Shown in pieces: positions 6,901 through 8,874 of a DNA stretch of 8,874 nucleotides. Each line of letters opens with the position of its first letter. Position 1 is the stretch's first letter. Source of the DNA: Deltaproteobacteria bacterium (GTDB taxonomy: Bacteria > Desulfobacterota > SM23-61); contig JAPLIW010000458.1 of NCBI GenBank assembly GCA_026388915.1, positions 1-8,874 on the forward strand. Reading direction: 5' to 3'. A program made the translations under genes and the position numbers. Under the pieces are notes generated by a model, which saw only the letters and a program-made list of their open reading frames with translations, had not been told where the DNA came from and ran no database searches.

Positions 6901-8703
6901 TCAATAAAGCAGCAAATGCTCCACGATAGGACCGAGCGCCAGTGCTGGCAAGAAGTTTAGGGCCGCCACGACAACCACTACCCCGACCAGCCAGGCAATG
7001 AACAGAGGCGTATGGGTTTCAAGGGTCCCGGAGCTGAACGGGACCGTCTTTTTCATGGCCAGGGAGCCGGAAATCGCCAGAACCGGGATGAGGATCCAGT
7101 ACCGACCGAAAAACATCATCACGGCAATGGCCGTGTTGTAAAAGAGAGTATTGGCGTTCAGCCCGCCAAAGGCGCTGCCGTTGTTGGCCACACCCGAGGA
7201 AAAGGCATACAAAATCTCGCTGAACCCATGGGGACCGGGGTTAGCCACCGAGGAAATTCCCGCCGGGAATAGCACCGCAACGGCCGTACCCATGAGAGGC
7301 AAAAGCATGGGAACGAGAATGGCCAGGGACGCCATCTTCATTTCATAGGCTTCGATCTTCTTCCCAAGATACTCCGGCGTTCGCCCTACCATTAATCCCG
7401 CCACAAAGACGGAGATAATCACATAGATCAGCATTCCATACAAGCCGCATCCATTGCCCCCGTATATGACTTCACCGACTTCCATCAACCACAACGGCAC
7501 CAGTCCTCCAAGGGGGGTAAAGGAATCGTGCATGGAGTTTACCGCTCCGCAGGAGGCGGCGGTCGTGATGGTCGCAAACAAGGCGGAGGCGCTAATGCCA
7601 AAACGCACCTCCTTTCCTTCCATGTTGCCCCCCGCCTGCAGCGGTCCGCCGGTTTGATCCACTCCACTCAACCTGGCTAGCGCAGGATTCCCCCCGTGTT
7701 CAGCCCATTCCGCAACGCCGAGCATAGCGCAGAAAATGATCGTCATCGCCGCCAGAACGGCCCAACCCTGCCGGGTGTCCCCAACCATCTTGCCAAAGGT
7801 ATAACAAAGGGCCCCCGATATCAAAAAGATGGCCAGCATCTCCACGAAGTTGCTCAGGGGGGTTGGGTTTTCGAAAGGATGGGCAGAGTTGGCGTTAAAG
7901 AAACCGCCGCCGTTGACGCCGAGCTGCTTGATGGCTATTTGTGAAGCGGCCGGCCCCAGAGGCAAAACCTGTTCCTTTACCACCACCGTTTCGGTGATAG
8001 GCTTGCCTTGCGCGTCTTGGAGGGGCTGACCGGCGGCATCAAGTTTAGGCTTTTCATAACTGGTCGGTTGGAGCAAGTTTGCGGTTTGATAAGGACGGAA
8101 GTTTTGGACCACGCCTTGAGAGATCAGAATCAAAGCGATGATGAAAGAAATGGGTAGAAGAATATAGAGGTTGCTGCGCACCAAGTCCACCCAGAAGTTA
8201 CCCAATCCTTTAGCGTTCGAGCGGACAAACCCTCGGATGAAAGCAACAACCGCAGCCATGCCAGTCGCCGCCGAAAGAAAGTTCTGCACGGCCAGTCCGA
8301 GCATCTGGGTGAGATAGCTCATCGTGGTCTCGCCGCCGTAACTCTGCCAGTTGGTATTGGTGGCGAAACTTACGGCCGTGTTGAAAGCCTGATCCGGGGG
8401 TACCGGCCCAAACTTCATGAGGTTCAAGGGGAGCCAGGTCTGGAGGCGCTGCAGGGCATAGACGACCAAGATGCCAAGCACATTGAAGAACAGGAGGGCC
8501 AAGGCGTATTTTTTCCAATTCATTCCGGAGTCGGGCTTCACCCCTGCCAGGCGATAGATGAACCGCTCCACCGGTCCAAATACAGGATGAAGGAAAGTCT
8601 TCTCCCCTCCAAACACCCGGGCCATGTAAGAACCCAGAGGCTTTGCCAGCGCCAGGATAACGCCTAAAAACAATAACACTTGTAGCCACCCAAAGATGTT
8701 CAT
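6901..8703 (-). CDS. kdpA: KdpA, K+-transporting ATPase K+-binding subunit A
   Basis: 600 residues, a polytopic inner-membrane protein of the K+ channel-like superfamily that selects and binds K+. All four pore-loop regions are visible: TNTNWQSYGGE (115-125), GVNGGGFFNANSAHPFENPTP (262-282), TTAASCGAVNSMHDS (380-394) and SGVANNGSAFGGL (503-515). The protein is longer than E. coli KdpA (557) mainly because of an extra segment of about 30 residues (roughly 212-245) before LPLGPAASQ, containing a near-repeat DAAGQPL/DAQGKPI. The second filter reads GVNGGG where E. coli has GTNGGG as I recall. The ATG at 8703 is chosen because it has GGAGG 7 nt upstream and matches the family N terminus (MNIFGWLQ); a TTG at 8733 would add ten residues unlike the family. 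The start overlaps the kdpF stop (ATGA), which suggests coupled translation. Confidence 0.98.
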   Translation of the reverse strand: MNIFGWLQVLLFLGVILALAKPLGSYMARVFGGEKTFLHPVFGPVERFIYRLAGVKPDSGMNWKKYALALLFFNVLGILVVYALQRLQTWLPLNLMKFGPVPPDQAFNTAVSFATNTNWQSYGGETTMSYLTQMLGLAVQNFLSAATGMAAVVAFIRGFVRSNAKGLGNFWVDLVRSNLYILLPISFIIALILISQGVVQNFRPYQTANLLQPTSYEKPKLDAAGQPLQDAQGKPITETVVVKEQVLPLGPAASQIAIKQLGVNGGGFFNANSAHPFENPTPLSNFVEMLAIFLISGALCYTFGKMVGDTRQGWAVLAAMTIIFCAMLGVAEWAEHGGNPALARLSGVDQTGGPLQAGGNMEGKEVRFGISASALFATITTAASCGAVNSMHDSFTPLGGLVPLWLMEVGEVIYGGNGCGLYGMLIYVIISVFVAGLMVGRTPEYLGKKIEAYEMKMASLAILVPMLLPLMGTAVAVLFPAGISSVANPGPHGFSEILYAFSSGVANNGSAFGGLNANTLFYNTAIAVMMFFGRYWILIPVLAISGSLAMKKTVPFSSGTLETHTPLFIAWLVGVVVVVAALNFLPALALGPIVEHLLLY

Positions 8704-8792
8704 GATAAATCCTCCGGCTTTAGGAGTGCCCAAAATAAATAAATGAGGAGACCCAATGCAATCAGACCAGAAATGAGATATAGCCAGTTCAT
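8700..8792 (-). CDS. kdpF: KdpF, small accessory subunit of the K+-transporting ATPase
   Basis: A 30-residue ORF: MNWLYLISGLIALGLLIYLF followed by WALLKPEDLS. It is one transmembrane helix ending in a short polar tail, ALLKPEDLS, very like the A-L-L-x-P-E ending common in KdpF proteins. Length (29 residues in E. coli) and position directly before kdpA fit. KdpF is a lipid-like stabilising peptide of KdpFABC that packs against KdpA; it is not strictly essential in E. coli. A strong ribosome site AAGGAGGT lies 6 nt before the ATG. The stop TGA overlaps the kdpA ATG (ATGA). Confidence 0.92.
   Translation of the reverse strand: MNWLYLISGLIALGLLIYLFWALLKPEDLS
8711..8715 (-). promoter_or_regulatory. 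Ribosome binding site of kdpA
   Basis: GGAGG on the minus strand is 7 nt before the ATG at 8703 and lies within the last codons of kdpF. It settles the kdpA start against the upstream in-frame TTG. Confidence 0.75.
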
Positions 8793-8796
8793 AAAA

Positions 8797-8874
8797 TTAC
8801 CTCCTTAGTCGTTCGCATGCCCAGATAAACCAATAGCTGACCAAAAAAAAGACCAGAACCGTACCGACAAAAAT
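8797..8874 (-). CDS. C-terminal end of a small membrane protein upstream of kdpF, partial
   Basis: An open frame enters from the right edge and ends at TAA 4 nt before the kdpF ATG. The 25 visible residues form one hydrophobic helix (IFVGTVLVFFLVSYWFIW) followed by ACERLRR, a polar and positively charged end. That is a typical inner-membrane single-pass layout with the C terminus probably in the cytoplasm. From memory, short one-helix ORFs ending in C-D/E-R-L are often found just upstream of kdpF in other bacteria, but I cannot verify this here. Its start is outside the window. It may be an unnamed small companion of the Kdp complex, or the end of a longer unrelated membrane protein. The frame crosses a run of eight T, so a one-base sequencing error would change the reading. 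Confidence 0.55.
   Translation of the reverse strand: MFVGTVLVFFLVSYWFIWACERLRR
8799..8806 (-). promoter_or_regulatory. Ribosome binding site of kdpF
   Basis: AAGGAGGT, a near-perfect Shine-Dalgarno match, lies 6 nt before the kdpF ATG at 8792. It overlaps the last codons of the upstream small membrane ORF, so that ORF and kdpF may be coupled. Confidence 0.8.

Noticed and set aside
8704..8733. TTG start extending KdpA by ten residues
   Set aside because: The ATG at 8703 has a good ribosome site and matches the family N terminus; the extension is simply kdpF read in another frame.
1..8874. A new defence, mobile or biosynthetic system
   Set aside because: Apart from the two small uncertain frames, the coding capacity is accounted for by kdp genes and one FCD regulator; no repeats, integrase, transposase, CRISPR or RNA gene features were seen.

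Overview
The window is almost entirely one chromosomal kdp locus, the high-affinity ATP-driven K+ uptake system and its two-component regulator. It reads on the minus strand in the order kdpF-kdpA-kdpB-kdpC-kdpD-kdpE, from right to left. The only plus-strand gene is the 3' part of a FadR-type (FCD) GntR regulator at the left edge, which converges on kdpE with 12 bp between the stop codons. The sequence is moderately GC-rich and densely coding. The long form of KdpA, the full-length KdpD and an FCD regulator next door fit a Gram-negative bacterium, perhaps of the Desulfobacterota or a similar group. That placement is inference from gene style only; no taxonomic marker is present.

Layout: 1-504 (+) FCD regulator, cut at its N terminus. 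517-1227 (-) kdpE. 1252-3927 (-) kdpD. 3928-4091 is the one sizeable gap; it holds an open frame of up to 54 codons (uncertain gene) and a promoter-like TTTATA-17-TAAAAT that could give kdpDE its own transcript. 4092-4700 (-) kdpC. 4734-6836 (-) kdpB. 6901-8703 (-) kdpA. 8700-8792 (-) kdpF, a 30-residue gene easily missed by annotation, overlapping kdpA by ATGA. 8797-8874 (-) the C-terminal end of a further one-helix membrane protein that runs out of the window and sits 4 nt before kdpF.

How it works together: KdpA is the channel-like K+ binding subunit, KdpB the P-type ATPase that powers transport, and KdpC and KdpF are small single-helix accessory subunits. KdpD is the membrane sensor kinase (KdpD/Usp cytoplasmic domains, four-helix DUF4118, GAF, HisKA, HATPase) and KdpE the OmpR-type regulator that activates the kdp promoter when K+ is limiting. 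The main kdp promoter is not in the window, because a coding frame still runs at the right edge. All catalytic and selectivity motifs I checked are intact, so the system looks functional.

I see no convincing undescribed system. The parts worth a second look are the two small open frames (upstream of kdpF, and between kdpC and kdpD), the possible internal promoter, and modest length differences in KdpA and KdpB. No tRNA, rRNA, CRISPR, insertion sequence or intrinsic terminator was found.
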